The notes under the pieces are model-generated. The model saw nothing but the letters and a program-made list of their open reading frames with translations, was not told the DNA's origin and did not search any database. 64,000 bases of DNA from Bacteroidetes bacterium GWA2_40_15. Its GTDB lineage: Bacteria; Bacteroidota; Bacteroidia; Bacteroidales; VadinHA17. Below, one piece after another: positions 45,855-53,917 of this stretch. Position 1 is the first letter of the stretch. The number at the start of each line of letters is the position of its first letter. The position numbers and the translations under genes were made by a program. The DNA lies in the NCBI GenBank assembly GCA_001768195.1, contig MENI01000052.1, forward strand, positions 1 through 64,000. The letters run 5' to 3'.

Positions 45855-46835
45855 CTATACAGACAAAATTTTTGCGAGTTCTATAAGATTACGATTTACA
45901 TCTTTGTGAAGTTTTACCGCCCTTCGGAAAGGAACAAGGGTTATCTCCCCGTTTGATATTCCTACCATCACACTTTTCTGGTCATCAATAAGCGCTTCAA
46001 CAGCAGCATGTCCCAGACGGCTGGCATTAACCCTGTCGATAGCTGAAGGTGATCCGCCTCTCTGAAGATGACCCAGCACCGAAACCCTGATATCATATTC
46101 TTTAAAATCTTCCTTTACCGACTCGGCAATTGCAAATGCTCCTCCACCCTCATCTCCTTCAGCAACTATTATAATGTTACTTGATTTCTTGCGGGTGTTG
46201 CCACCTGCTATCATAGCTTTAAGATTCCTTTCTTCACCTTTTATCTCAGGTATTATTATCGCCTCAGCTCCACTGGCAATTCCGCTGTAAAGGGCAATGA
46301 ATCCTGCTTCTGCACCCATAACCTCTACAAAGAACATCCTGTTATGGGCGCTGGCAGTATCCCTGATCTTATCAACGGCTTCTACTACTGTATTGAGGGC
46401 TGTATCATAACCTATTGTATAATCAGTTCCAAAAATGTCATTGTCAATGGTCCCGGGTATCCCCACAAATGGGATATCATACTCTTCATTGAATAATCTT
46501 GCTCCGGTAAATGAACCGTCACCACCAATTACAACCACTCCGTCTATTCCTGCTCCCTTTAGATTACCATAGGCTTTGGCCCTTCCTTCCGGAGATCTGA
46601 ATTCCTCGCATCTCGCGGTCTTAAGTATTGTTCCACCTCTTTGAATAATATCACTTACACTATTGGCATACAGAGGTTTGAAGTCTGCATCTATCATGCC
46701 CTGGTATCCGCACATTATGCCCATTACCTCACGCCCTTCATAAATTGCTGTTCTTACTACTGCACGTATGGCAGCGTTCATTCCCGGGGAGTCTCCTCCT
46801 GATGTCAGTACCCCGATCTTCCTGATTTTTCCCAT
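45855..46835 (-). CDS. pfkA: 6-phosphofructokinase
   Basis: 326 residues, the standard bacterial PfkA length. It phosphorylates fructose 6-phosphate to fructose 1,6-bisphosphate in glycolysis. Visible motifs are GGDSPGMNAAIRAVVR at the N-terminus (ATP site), GGDGSFTGA, PGTIDNDIFGTDYTIGYDTA (catalytic Asp and the fructose-phosphate site) and the C-terminal GHLQRGGSPSAIDR. The GGDGS rather than GGDDT form indicates ATP use. Its own promoter is visible at 46863-46893. It lies next to ispH-cmk-porQ, a gene order familiar in Bacteroidetes. Confidence 0.97.
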   Translation of the reverse strand: MGKIRKIGVLTSGGDSPGMNAAIRAVVRTAIYEGREVMGIMCGYQGMIDADFKPLYANSVSDIIQRGGTILKTARCEEFRSPEGRAKAYGNLKGAGIDGVVVIGGDGSFTGARLFNEEYDIPFVGIPGTIDNDIFGTDYTIGYDTALNTVVEAVDKIRDTASAHNRMFFVEVMGAEAGFIALYSGIASGAEAIIIPEIKGEERNLKAMIAGGNTRKKSSNIIIVAEGDEGGGAFAIAESVKEDFKEYDIRVSVLGHLQRGGSPSAIDRVNASRLGHAAVEALIDDQKSVMVGISNGEITLVPFRRAVKLHKDVNRNLIELAKILSV

Positions 46836-46862
46836 TAAAAATTATGTTTTAAAACGAAGCCG

Positions 46863-46893
46863 CAAAGATAGTAATAATTCCATGCAAGGCAAA
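46863..46893 (-). promoter_or_regulatory. Bacteroidetes-type promoter for pfkA
   Basis: Read on the minus strand, TTTG (46893-46890) is followed after exactly 19 bp by TATCTTTG (46870-46863). This matches the consensus TTTG-N19-TAnnTTTG, 28 bp upstream of the pfkA ATG. Confidence 0.75.
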
Positions 46894-46913
46894 ACGTAAC
46901 AATATATTAACAT

Positions 46914-47789
46914 TCAGATATTTGAAACAATATCCCTGATGTTTTCAATGAGCCATTTGGGGGTTGAGGTGGCTCCGCATACTCCTGCACTCGTTTTTCC
47001 TTTGAACCACGTCATATCCAGATCTGCTGCTGATGATACAAAGTAGGTGTGAGGATTTACCGATTTACAAACCTGATAGAGCATTTTTCCATTGGAACTT
47101 TCATAGCCGCTCACGAATATAATTATATCGTGGTTCCTTGAAAAATCCTTCAGGTGAGGCTCCCTGTTTGAGACCTGCCCGCATATCGTCCTGTTTACTT
47201 TAAGCAGTTTATCCGGATTTCTTTCACCATTCTCGCGGATCTTATTCCTGATGGTATCAGCCAGCATATTATAATCCCTGACACTCATGGTAGTTTGTGA
47301 AAAGAGACTTACCGGCCGCGTAAAATCAATTTTATGCAGGTCCTCAATCCTGCTAACCAGAATTCCATTATTACCTATCTGTCCGAGAAGTCCGATAACC
47401 TCAGCATGCGCCGGTTTTCCGAAAATGACTACCTGTGTTTTACCTTCATGGTTTTTTGTCCATGAATCTTTTATTCTCAGCTGAAGCTTTTTAACTATGG
47501 GGCAAGTGGCCTCAATTATAATAATATTATTCTTCTGTGCAGTAAGGTATGTTTCAGGAGGTTCTCCGTGAGCCCTGATGAGCACCTTGCAATCCCTGAG
47601 TTCCCTGAATTCATCATGGTTGATGCATACAAGCCCCATGGCAGATAACCTTTTCACTTCCATATCATTATGCACAATGGGACCAAGCGAGTATACCTTT
47701 TCTCCCTCAAGGAGTGCCTTCTCTGCTATCTCAACCGCATTCTGAACGCCAAAGCAGAACCCCGACTTTTTATCAATTTCTACCTGCAT
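46914..47789 (-). CDS. ispH: 4-hydroxy-3-methylbut-2-enyl diphosphate reductase
   Basis: 291 residues. The enzyme makes IPP and DMAPP in the last step of the MEP isoprenoid pathway using a 4Fe-4S cluster. The three cluster cysteines are visible in GFCFGVQNAV near the N-terminus, EATCPIVKK in the middle and TICGQVSNRE later, and GATSTPKWLIE is the C-terminal signature. It starts inside the end of cmk (17-bp overlap), so the two are translated together. Confidence 0.96.
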   Translation of the reverse strand: MQVEIDKKSGFCFGVQNAVEIAEKALLEGEKVYSLGPIVHNDMEVKRLSAMGLVCINHDEFRELRDCKVLIRAHGEPPETYLTAQKNNIIIIEATCPIVKKLQLRIKDSWTKNHEGKTQVVIFGKPAHAEVIGLLGQIGNNGILVSRIEDLHKIDFTRPVSLFSQTTMSVRDYNMLADTIRNKIRENGERNPDKLLKVNRTICGQVSNREPHLKDFSRNHDIIIFVSGYESSNGKMLYQVCKSVNPHTYFVSSAADLDMTWFKGKTSAGVCGATSTPKWLIENIRDIVSNI

Positions 47790-48474
47790 TAATCTTTTTT
47801 TCGATTATCTCTCTTACCCATTGCATCTGTGCATCAACAGTCATCCTGCTGTTGTCTAAGACTATTGCATCATCGGCCCTTCTGAGAGGACTTATATCCC
47901 TGTTCTCGTCTGCTATATCACGTGCAATTATACCTCTTTTTATCTCTTCAAAATCAATGTTTATACCTTTTGCTTTCAGTTCATCATAACGTCTTCTGGC
48001 CCTGATATCAGCCGCTGCAGTCATGAATATCTTAAGATCTGCATCGGGGAATACAACCGTACCGATATCCCTTCCATCCATAACAATTCCCTTGAATGCT
48101 CCGATCTGCCTCTGAAGTTCAACCATTCGTGCACGTACTTCAGGTATCTGGCTTATCCTGCTCACATATGAAGTTACCTCCATATTCCTTATCTCTGCCT
48201 CTACATTTTCCGAGTTCATGAAAGTTTCGTGGGTATTAATATCAGGATTATAGATAAAGTCAATATTGATATCTTTCAGCTCTTCGAGTATGCCTCGTGT
48301 ATTTAATCCCTGTCCGGAAATGAATTTTCTTCTTATGCAGTAGAGTGTTACAGCACGGTACATTGCACCGCTGTCAATAAATATATAGTTAAGCTCCCTT
48401 GCTATCATTCTGGCAAATGTGCTTTTACCGCATGATGAATATCCGTCGATTGCTATAATCAGTCTCTTTTCCAT
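47773..48474 (-). CDS. cmk: Cytidylate kinase
   Basis: 233 residues from the ATG at 48474. It phosphorylates CMP and dCMP. IAIDGYSSCGKST is the P-loop, DSGAMYRAVTL the nucleotide-binding segment and GIVMDGRDIGTVVFPDADLK the catalytic/CMP site. An upstream TTG at 48510 would add twelve unconserved residues, so I reject it. It lies 43 bp after porQ and overlaps ispH. Confidence 0.96.
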   Translation of the reverse strand: MEKRLIIAIDGYSSCGKSTFARMIARELNYIFIDSGAMYRAVTLYCIRRKFISGQGLNTRGILEELKDINIDFIYNPDINTHETFMNSENVEAEIRNMEVTSYVSRISQIPEVRARMVELQRQIGAFKGIVMDGRDIGTVVFPDADLKIFMTAAADIRARRRYDELKAKGINIDFEEIKRGIIARDIADENRDISPLRRADDAIVLDNSRMTVDAQMQWVREIIEKKINAGRN

Positions 48475-48516
48475 TTGCACAAAGGTTACAAATAAACCCC
48501 AATCATCCAAGATGGT

Positions 48517-49551
48517 TCATTTACGGCCGGACCTGTAAATCATATCCGGCCTCACAATAAGGGAAACATGATTGCTCGCTCCGGCCAGATGATAGGTAGC
48601 TCTTCCGAATTCAATGTCGATCCATGAAGTCTTTATCCCGAATCCCCATGAAAATCCGACAGTTGAAACTTTTGAATCGACCTTCAGTTCGCTCCGGCGC
48701 TGGTGGTTATAGCCGGCGCTCAAATAAAAATTCCTGTGGGGGATAAGCTCGGTACCTATAATTACATGTCGCAGTATATTCTCAGCCAGGTCCGATTCTG
48801 ATTCAGGTTGTTCACCCGATGAGGTGGGGGTTATATACTGATGGATGAGATCGAATTTCTCAAGATGCCTGAGAGTGAGAGAGAATCTGAACGGTGCATG
48901 TGCCAGCCTCTGGGAGACTCCGGCCTGGATCTCAAATGGCAGTTTCTGTTTTGGTTCTCCGGCATAGGATGTCAGCTGCAGCCCTATGTTTCTGACAGCC
49001 AGTCCTGCTGTGAAAAGTTTACTGCGGTTATGATAGGATGCACCCAGATCCATCGCAAGTCCGAAGGAAGTATATCTTTCAAGATGGGATAAAACAGGTT
49101 TAAGATTCACTCCTATATTGAATAGAGAATCAATTTCACGTGAAAAGATCATTGAAAAGGCGTATTCGGAAGCATTGAAGGTTCCGGTTATGATGCCCGA
49201 TTCATCAGCTTCAGTGAACGACCCGTAGTTGAGATAGGTAATGCCTCCGGCGAAATTACCAATACCACTGAAAGTCCGGGAATACATCGCCATCCCGTAA
49301 TTGATACCGGCAAAATAGTTCACATAATTGAGGGCAACACTCTTGCTCATCGATGAATTTAAGAGTCCGGGATTGTGATAAACCATGTTCAGGTCATTAC
49401 CGGCTATTGCAACATTTGAACCTCCCAGTGATGAAACAAAAGCTGAGTGAGTAAGATTCAGGAATTCATAGACATTATCCCCACCGGTCTGCGAAAATGA
49501 AGTAATTGACAGGGTGCTGAATATGAGTATATTTAGTGCTCTTTTAGGCAT
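48517..49551 (-). CDS. porQ: Type IX secretion system protein PorQ
   Basis: 344 residues from ATG 49551, with a signal peptide (LNILIFSTLSITSFSQ). The body is a FadL/PorV-like outer-membrane barrel with repeated aromatic-ended strands, and starts with YEFLNLTHSAFVSSLGGSNVA, a typical PorQ start. PorQ works with PorU, PorV and PorZ in the attachment complex that processes proteins exported by T9SS. An extension to 49650 is possible in frame but gives an unlikely Cys-rich leader. The position before cmk-ispH is the usual one for porQ in Bacteroidetes. Confidence 0.93.
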   Translation of the reverse strand: MPKRALNILIFSTLSITSFSQTGGDNVYEFLNLTHSAFVSSLGGSNVAIAGNDLNMVYHNPGLLNSSMSKSVALNYVNYFAGINYGMAMYSRTFSGIGNFAGGITYLNYGSFTEADESGIITGTFNASEYAFSMIFSREIDSLFNIGVNLKPVLSHLERYTSFGLAMDLGASYHNRSKLFTAGLAVRNIGLQLTSYAGEPKQKLPFEIQAGVSQRLAHAPFRFSLTLRHLEKFDLIHQYITPTSSGEQPESESDLAENILRHVIIGTELIPHRNFYLSAGYNHQRRSELKVDSKVSTVGFSWGFGIKTSWIDIEFGRATYHLAGASNHVSLIVRPDMIYRSGRK

Positions 49552-49567
49552 AATCGTCTTACAGGTG

Positions 49568-49575
49568 CAAAGATA
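49568..49575 (-). promoter_or_regulatory. Probable -7 element for porQ
   Basis: On the minus strand TATCTTTG (49575-49568) matches the Bacteroidetes -7 box, 16 bp upstream of the porQ ATG. A TTTG at the expected -33 position is not found, so the call rests on the -7 box alone. Confidence 0.4.
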
Positions 49576-49684
49576 GCATGATTTACAATAACGTGATGGC
49601 TGAACATATATTTCAAGGGATCGGTTATATTCATAAACATCTGATTTCACACACTTGCGCGGTTTTAAAGATCAATTGAAACAT

Positions 49685-49852
49685 GGAGATCCCTCGCTTC
49701 GCTCGGGATGACAGGTAAGTTTAAAGGGGGAGAGGAAGAAGCGGCGATTCAGAAAAACTGAAGCTATTTATCATTTATTACTGCTGAATCGCCGCTTCTT
49801 CCTCCTTGAACAATAAAAACGATTGTCATCCCGAGCGAAGCGAGGGATCTCC
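49685..49852. mobile_element. 168-bp nested palindromic element
   Basis: Outer arms (containing CCCTCGCTTCGCTCGGGAT) at 49685-49713 and their near-perfect reverse complement at 49824-49852 enclose a second, 21-bp inverted pair (GAGGAAGAAGCGGCGATTC at 49732-49752, with CTGAATCGCCGCTTCTTCC at 49784-49804). The core is AT-rich. There is no coding capacity. It fills most of the gap between porQ and the small membrane protein gene. Confidence 0.88.
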
Positions 49853-49925
49853 CCCTGGTTATGCAATACTTAATTATAATTATACTTCTATCCAATAATT
49901 TATTAATTTAGTATTATAATCTTTT

Positions 49926-50384
49926 ATGCTACTTATGTATAAAAAATTCACATGTGCAAAAGCAGTTACATTTGGACTGCTATTGCTTTGTGTCAGCATG
50001 TTGGTCCTGTTCCTGGCAGTAGGATATCCATGGATTTCCGGGAACATTCATTCCATGGCAGATTTGATATCAAGGATATTTTTGGGGATAATTGTACCAG
50101 CATTTTCTCTTTGGTTGTGGTTTGGTACATTTTATACAATAGAGCAAGATAATCTTACAGCAAGATCGGGCCCGCAGGTTTTTAAAATACCTGTCAGCCA
50201 GATTACTCATATTAGGCTTAATCAGAAAACTATCGGAGGATTATGGAAGCCAACCCTTTCATGGAACTCTATTAAGTTGGAGTATAAAGGATTTGATTCA
50301 ATAAACATTTCACCTGAAAGACAGGATGAATTCCTGTCTGAATTAATGAAGATCAATCCGGATATTGAGATTAAGCCGGAATAG
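49926..50384 (+). CDS. Small membrane protein with PH-like domain, hypothetical
   Basis: 152 residues. Two hydrophobic segments lie at about residues 12-32 and 42-65, followed by a beta-rich domain (FYTIEQDNLTARSGPQVFKIPVSQITHI, then ISPERQDEFLSELMKINPDIE) that resembles bacterial PH/DUF domains. The C-terminal pattern RQDEFLSELMKINP is typical of PH-domain-like small proteins in Bacteroidetes. It stands alone between two repeat-rich gaps. Function unknown. Confidence 0.68.
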   Translation: MLLMYKKFTCAKAVTFGLLLLCVSMLVLFLAVGYPWISGNIHSMADLISRIFLGIIVPAFSLWLWFGTFYTIEQDNLTARSGPQVFKIPVSQITHIRLNQKTIGGLWKPTLSWNSIKLEYKGFDSINISPERQDEFLSELMKINPDIEIKPE

Positions 50385-50490
50385 AATGCGGTGATAGGTA
50401 CTCTGTAATCGGTTTTCGGAAAACAGTGATCGGTAAGTGTTCTGATAAACCATTGCGCCGTTGTGCCATTTATTTAACCCACCCCTAACC

Positions 50491-50511
50491 CCCCGACGCT
50501 ATCGGTCGGGG
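50491..50511. terminator. GC-rich hairpin between convergent genes
   Basis: CCCCGAC (50491-50497) pairs with GTCGGGG (50505-50511) around a 7-nt loop, preceded by a C-rich ACCCCTAACC string. It lies between the convergent genes ending at 50384 and 50578. There is no clear T-run, so it could be an intergenic repeat that terminates transcription by chance. Confidence 0.4.
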
Positions 50512-50577
50512 CAGGCTCTCCCAGGAGGGGAACTGTAAACACCTGCCTTTGTGCCGGTGCTTCCCAACGTTTTTTCC

Positions 50578-51501
50578 CTATGCTGTTTTCCCTGTGAGAG
50601 TGAGGGCTTCATCAACCGGTTCGATGCGGCCTCTCAGTTGCGACATATATAAACCGGCCACAACAACTATCATCCCTATCAGGTTCTGAATAGTAAGTTT
50701 ATCTCCAAGCAGAACAAAGGAGAATAATGCTGTAAAAAGAGGTATGCTGTTTGTGAAAACATTGGCCTTCAACAGACCAAGGTTCCTTACCGAGTATGCA
50801 AAAAGGATAAATGCCGCACATGAGGCAAACAGAGCAAGCTGCATTACAGGCAGAAACATCCTGAAGTTTAAAGTAAGCCCTGCGAAAGATTTTATTTCCA
50901 TCGTAAGGAAGAGCGGAAGAAACAGGATCGCCCCGATAACATTCTGAACATTTACGATATATATCGGACTGTAATGATCAACAAGCCTGCTGAGGGTCAG
51001 GTTGTAACCTACTGCAGCAAAGACAGCCAGAAATATCAGGGCCAGCCCCTTGATATTATATGAGATGCTGCCATCTTTATTCATAATAAATACCAGCACA
51101 CCTATAAAAGATAGTATAATACCCAGGTAGTTTATGACTTTTAGTTTTTCTTTGAAGAATATCCAGGCTCCTATGGTGGCAAATACAGGAATTGTTGAGA
51201 TCAGCACCGAGCAAACTGTTGCTGATACATAAGTAAGGCCATAACTTTCGCCAAGGAAATAGATAAAAGGTTCAAATAATGCCATCATCAGGAAGAGCTT
51301 GTAATCTTCCTTGCGGATCTTCACAAACCGTTTTGTGATTGTCAGGTAGGATGTCAGGAGAATCACTGCGAATACAAGCCTTAAAAAGACTATTGTAATT
51401 GGCCGGAAGTTTTCATTGGCCATCTTGAACCAGATGAATGAAAAGGCCCAGAAGATCATAGCCAGTATGACAGCCCCGTAAACCCTGATTTTATTATTCA
51501 C
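50578..51501 (-). CDS. EamA/DMT-family transporter
   Basis: 307 residues with about ten transmembrane helices in two EamA repeats. FWAFSFIWFKMANENFRPITIVFLRLVFA is a typical first-repeat start, and later segments such as FVLLGDKLTIQNLIGMIVVVAGLY end the second repeat. Family members export amino acids or other metabolites; the substrate is not shown. It stands alone, divergent from the etf operon, with 171 bp between the two start codons. Confidence 0.9.
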   Translation of the reverse strand: MNNKIRVYGAVILAMIFWAFSFIWFKMANENFRPITIVFLRLVFAVILLTSYLTITKRFVKIRKEDYKLFLMMALFEPFIYFLGESYGLTYVSATVCSVLISTIPVFATIGAWIFFKEKLKVINYLGIILSFIGVLVFIMNKDGSISYNIKGLALIFLAVFAAVGYNLTLSRLVDHYSPIYIVNVQNVIGAILFLPLFLTMEIKSFAGLTLNFRMFLPVMQLALFASCAAFILFAYSVRNLGLLKANVFTNSIPLFTALFSFVLLGDKLTIQNLIGMIVVVAGLYMSQLRGRIEPVDEALTLTGKTA

Positions 51502-51561
51502 TTTGATAGAAGCCTGTTGTCTGTTTAAGGCGCTGCGAATTTATCTAAAAAATGTTACAGA

Positions 51562-51592
51562 TTTGGTAGTGAATCATAAATTATTATATTTG
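51562..51592 (+). promoter_or_regulatory. Bacteroidetes-type promoter of the etf/acyl-CoA operon
   Basis: TTTG (51562-51565) is separated by exactly 19 bp from TATATTTG (51585-51592), a full match to the consensus TTTG-N19-TAnnTTTG. It lies 80 bp upstream of the etfB ATG. Confidence 0.8.
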
Positions 51593-51672
51593 CCGCCGTT
51601 ATGTTTTGGTTAATGGCAATTCTGACCATTAATCTGTTTATAGTAAGTAAAATAACTAATATCAGACTTTAA

Positions 51673-52422
51673 ATGAAAATTCTGGTTTGCATCAGTAATG
51701 TTCCCGATACAACTACAAAGATCAGATTTGCTCCGGGAAACACTTCAATTGACATTGCCGGTATCCAGTGGGTAATCAATCCGTGGGATGAGTTATCACT
51801 TACACGTGCCCTGGAACTTAAAGATGATGCTGCAAATGGAATAAAATCTGTAACTGTGGTACATGTAGGTCCTGCAGCTTCTGAACCAACCATTCGCAAG
51901 GCTCTTGCAATTGGGGCTGACGATGCTGTAAGAGTGAATGCCGAACCCCGGGATGCTTATTATACAGCAGCACAAATTGCCGAAGTGGTTAAAAAAGAAC
52001 AGTTTGATATCATTTTATGTGGAATCGAGTCGAGCGACTACAACGGATCAATAGTAGGAGGAATGGTCGCTGAATTTCTGGGCGTGCCTTCAGTTTCATC
52101 TGTATCAGGCATTAAATTTGAGAATGGACAGCCTGTTATGACACGCGAGATTGACGGAGGAAAAGAGACTGTGACAGTTCCGGTTCCTTTTGTAGCCATC
52201 GTACAGAAAGGAATAGCAAAAGAACCAAGAATTGCAGCAATGAGAGGGATTATGATGGCTCGGTCAAAGCCTGTTAAGCTGGTCGAACCTGTTGCTGTTG
52301 AATCTCTTACACAGGTCCTGGAATATGAAAAACCTGCTCCGAGAGCTGCCTGTAAGTATATCGATTCTGAAAATCCGGCTCAGCTTATCGGACTTTTACA
52401 GAATGAAGCCAAGGTAATTTGA
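51673..52422 (+). CDS. etfB: Electron transfer flavoprotein beta subunit
   Basis: 249 residues. With EtfA it forms the FAD/AMP protein that takes electrons from acyl-CoA dehydrogenases. The sequence has the EtfB adenine-nucleotide pattern KILVCISNVPDTTTKIRFAP at the start, GIESSDYNGSIVGGMVAEFLG in the middle and a conserved FVAIVQKG segment. It begins the operon, with a perfect promoter upstream. The gap to etfA is 30 bp. Confidence 0.95.
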   Translation: MKILVCISNVPDTTTKIRFAPGNTSIDIAGIQWVINPWDELSLTRALELKDDAANGIKSVTVVHVGPAASEPTIRKALAIGADDAVRVNAEPRDAYYTAAQIAEVVKKEQFDIILCGIESSDYNGSIVGGMVAEFLGVPSVSSVSGIKFENGQPVMTREIDGGKETVTVPVPFVAIVQKGIAKEPRIAAMRGIMMARSKPVKLVEPVAVESLTQVLEYEKPAPRAACKYIDSENPAQLIGLLQNEAKVI

Positions 52423-52452
52423 ATTTAGTAAGAAACAGTTAATCAATACAAT

Positions 52453-53421
52453 ATGTCAGTATTAGTATATACAGAAAATTGGGACGGTAAATTCAAGAAA
52501 CTGTCATTTGAACTCGTCTCTTATGCAGCCGGCGTTGCAAAAATGACCGGTAGTTCAGTAACTGCATTATCAGTTGGCAGGGTTGAAGATGCCGAACTTA
52601 AAAAGCTGGGAGATTACGGAGCAGCAAAGATCGTGAATGTGAACAATGATCAGCTCGCCGTGTTCGATAGCCAGGTTTATGCAGGAGTGTTAGCTGATAT
52701 TAGTGCCGGGAAGGGATCAAAAATCATAATCCTGGCTAACAATAATACAGGCAAAGCAATTGCACCGCGTCTGTCGGTGAGGCTGAAGGCAGGAGTGGGT
52801 TCCGGTGTCAGCAGGCTTCCGCTTAATCTTAATCCTTTTACTGTTTATAAAAGGAGCTACTCAGGAAATGCATTTGCACACATGGAAATAAACTCAGATA
52901 TTAAAATACTGACTCTTGCCCAGAACTCATTCGACATTGCTTCAACTCCAAATACTGCAACAATTGAAAACACCTTTGTTACCATTGAAGCCTCGCAGGT
53001 GAAAACGGTTGTGAAGAATGTTGAAAAGCAGACCGGGAAGATGCTTTTAACCGATGCCGATATTGTTGTTTCAGGGGGACGCGGAATGAAATCTCCCGAT
53101 AACTGGGGACCGATTGTTGAGCTGGCTGACCTGCTCGGAGGCGCAACAGCATGTTCACGACCTGTTTCCGATGAGGGATGGAGACCTCATACCGAACATA
53201 CCGGGCAGACTGGCAAAATAATTGCCCCGAACCTTTACATCGCCGTTGGTATCTCCGGTGCAACGCAGCATCTCGCAGGAATAAGTTCCTCAAAATATAT
53301 AGTAGCTATCAACACCGACAAGGACGCTCCGATTTTCGAAGCAGCACAGTATGGTATAGTTGGCGATGCACTCAAAGTGCTTCCAAAATTAGTGGAGGCA
53401 GTAAAAGAAATTAAGAAATAG
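52453..53421 (+). CDS. etfA: Electron transfer flavoprotein alpha subunit
   Basis: 322 residues, the usual length. The C-terminal FAD domain has [48 protein letters not shown] and [21 protein letters not shown], which are diagnostic. It should dimerise with EtfB. A GxxExxY cassette begins 5 bp after its stop codon, so the operon is interrupted but not necessarily broken there. Confidence 0.96.
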   Translation: MSVLVYTENWDGKFKKLSFELVSYAAGVAKMTGSSVTALSVGRVEDAELKKLGDYGAAKIVNVNNDQLAVFDSQVYAGVLADISAGKGSKIIILANNNTGKAIAPRLSVRLKAGVGSGVSRLPLNLNPFTVYKRSYSGNAFAHMEINSDIKILTLAQNSFDIASTPNTATIENTFVTIEASQVKTVVKNVEKQTGKMLLTDADIVVSGGRGMKSPDNWGPIVELADLLGGATACSRPVSDEGWRPHTEHTGQTGKIIAPNLYIAVGISGATQHLAGISSSKYIVAINTDKDAPIFEAAQYGIVGDALKVLPKLVEAVKEIKK

Positions 53422-53425
53422 TTAT

Positions 53426-53884
53426 TGCCACAAAGGCGCAAAGTCGCAAAGAATTGAAAGATGACACAACTTCTATCATCTGAAGAAGAAAGAATTGGGA
53501 AAGAAATAGTTAATGCATCATTTATTGTTCATAAAGCCTTGGGCCCCGGATTACTTGAGAAAGTATATGAGGTTTGCTTAAGTCATGAATTAAGAAAAGC
53601 AGGTCTAAATGTAGACAGACAAATTGATATTCCTATCGTTTATGATGGGATAACATTTGAGGAAGGTCTGAGACTTGATCTGTTGGTTAAAAGTAAAGTA
53701 ATAATTGAATTAAAGGCGGTTGATATCGTAAATCCTGTATGGGAGGCTCAGATTATAAGCCACCTTCATTTAACCGGGAAACGACTTGGATATTTGATAA
53801 ATTTTAATGTACCACTTATAAAGGATGGAATACGCAGATATGTCAAAACATAATAAATCTTTGCGCCTTCGCGCCTTTGTGGCA
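53426..53884 (+). mobile_element. GxxExxY cassette with 27-bp terminal inverted repeats
   Basis: TGCCACAAAGGCGCAAAGTC-type sequence at 53426-53452 is matched by its reverse complement at 53858-53884, 25 of 27 positions. The enclosed 405 bp consist almost only of one GxxExxY gene. The cassette sits between etfA and the Fe-S oxidoreductase gene. Without it the two would be about 35 bp apart, like the other genes of the operon. A decayed relative is at 28286. Confidence 0.85.
53461..53853 (+). CDS. GxxExxY protein (predicted PD-(D/E)XK nuclease fold)
   Basis: 130 residues. The signature Gly30-LL-Glu33-KV-Tyr36 lies in [18 protein letters not shown] (Asp73) followed by VIIELKA (Glu83, Lys85) has the spacing of the PD-(D/E)XK nuclease core, and this family is listed as PDDEXK_3 (PF13366) in my memory. 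A C-terminal [16 protein letters not shown] segment is also typical. Its biological role is unknown. It is the only gene inside a pair of 27-bp inverted repeats and is oriented with the etf operon. Foreign to the fatty-acid operon by function. Confidence 0.92.
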   Translation: MTQLLSSEEERIGKEIVNASFIVHKALGPGLLEKVYEVCLSHELRKAGLNVDRQIDIPIVYDGITFEEGLRLDLLVKSKVIIELKAVDIVNPVWEAQIISHLHLTGKRLGYLINFNVPLIKDGIRRYVKT

Positions 53885-53917
53885 TTAAAAAGGTAATCCC
53901 AAACGAATATTTACAGC

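Noticed and set aside
48475..48510. N-terminal extension of cytidylate kinase from TTG
   Set aside because: The P-loop of cmk begins right after the Met at 48474, and the twelve extra residues are not typical of the family.
49552..49650. N-terminal extension of PorQ
   Set aside because: It would place a Cys-rich 33-residue leader before a complete signal peptide, and it overlaps the -7 promoter element.
53421..53890. Target-site duplication flanking the GxxExxY cassette
   Set aside because: Flanking bases on the two sides do not show a convincing direct repeat, so the insertion mechanism cannot be read from the junctions.
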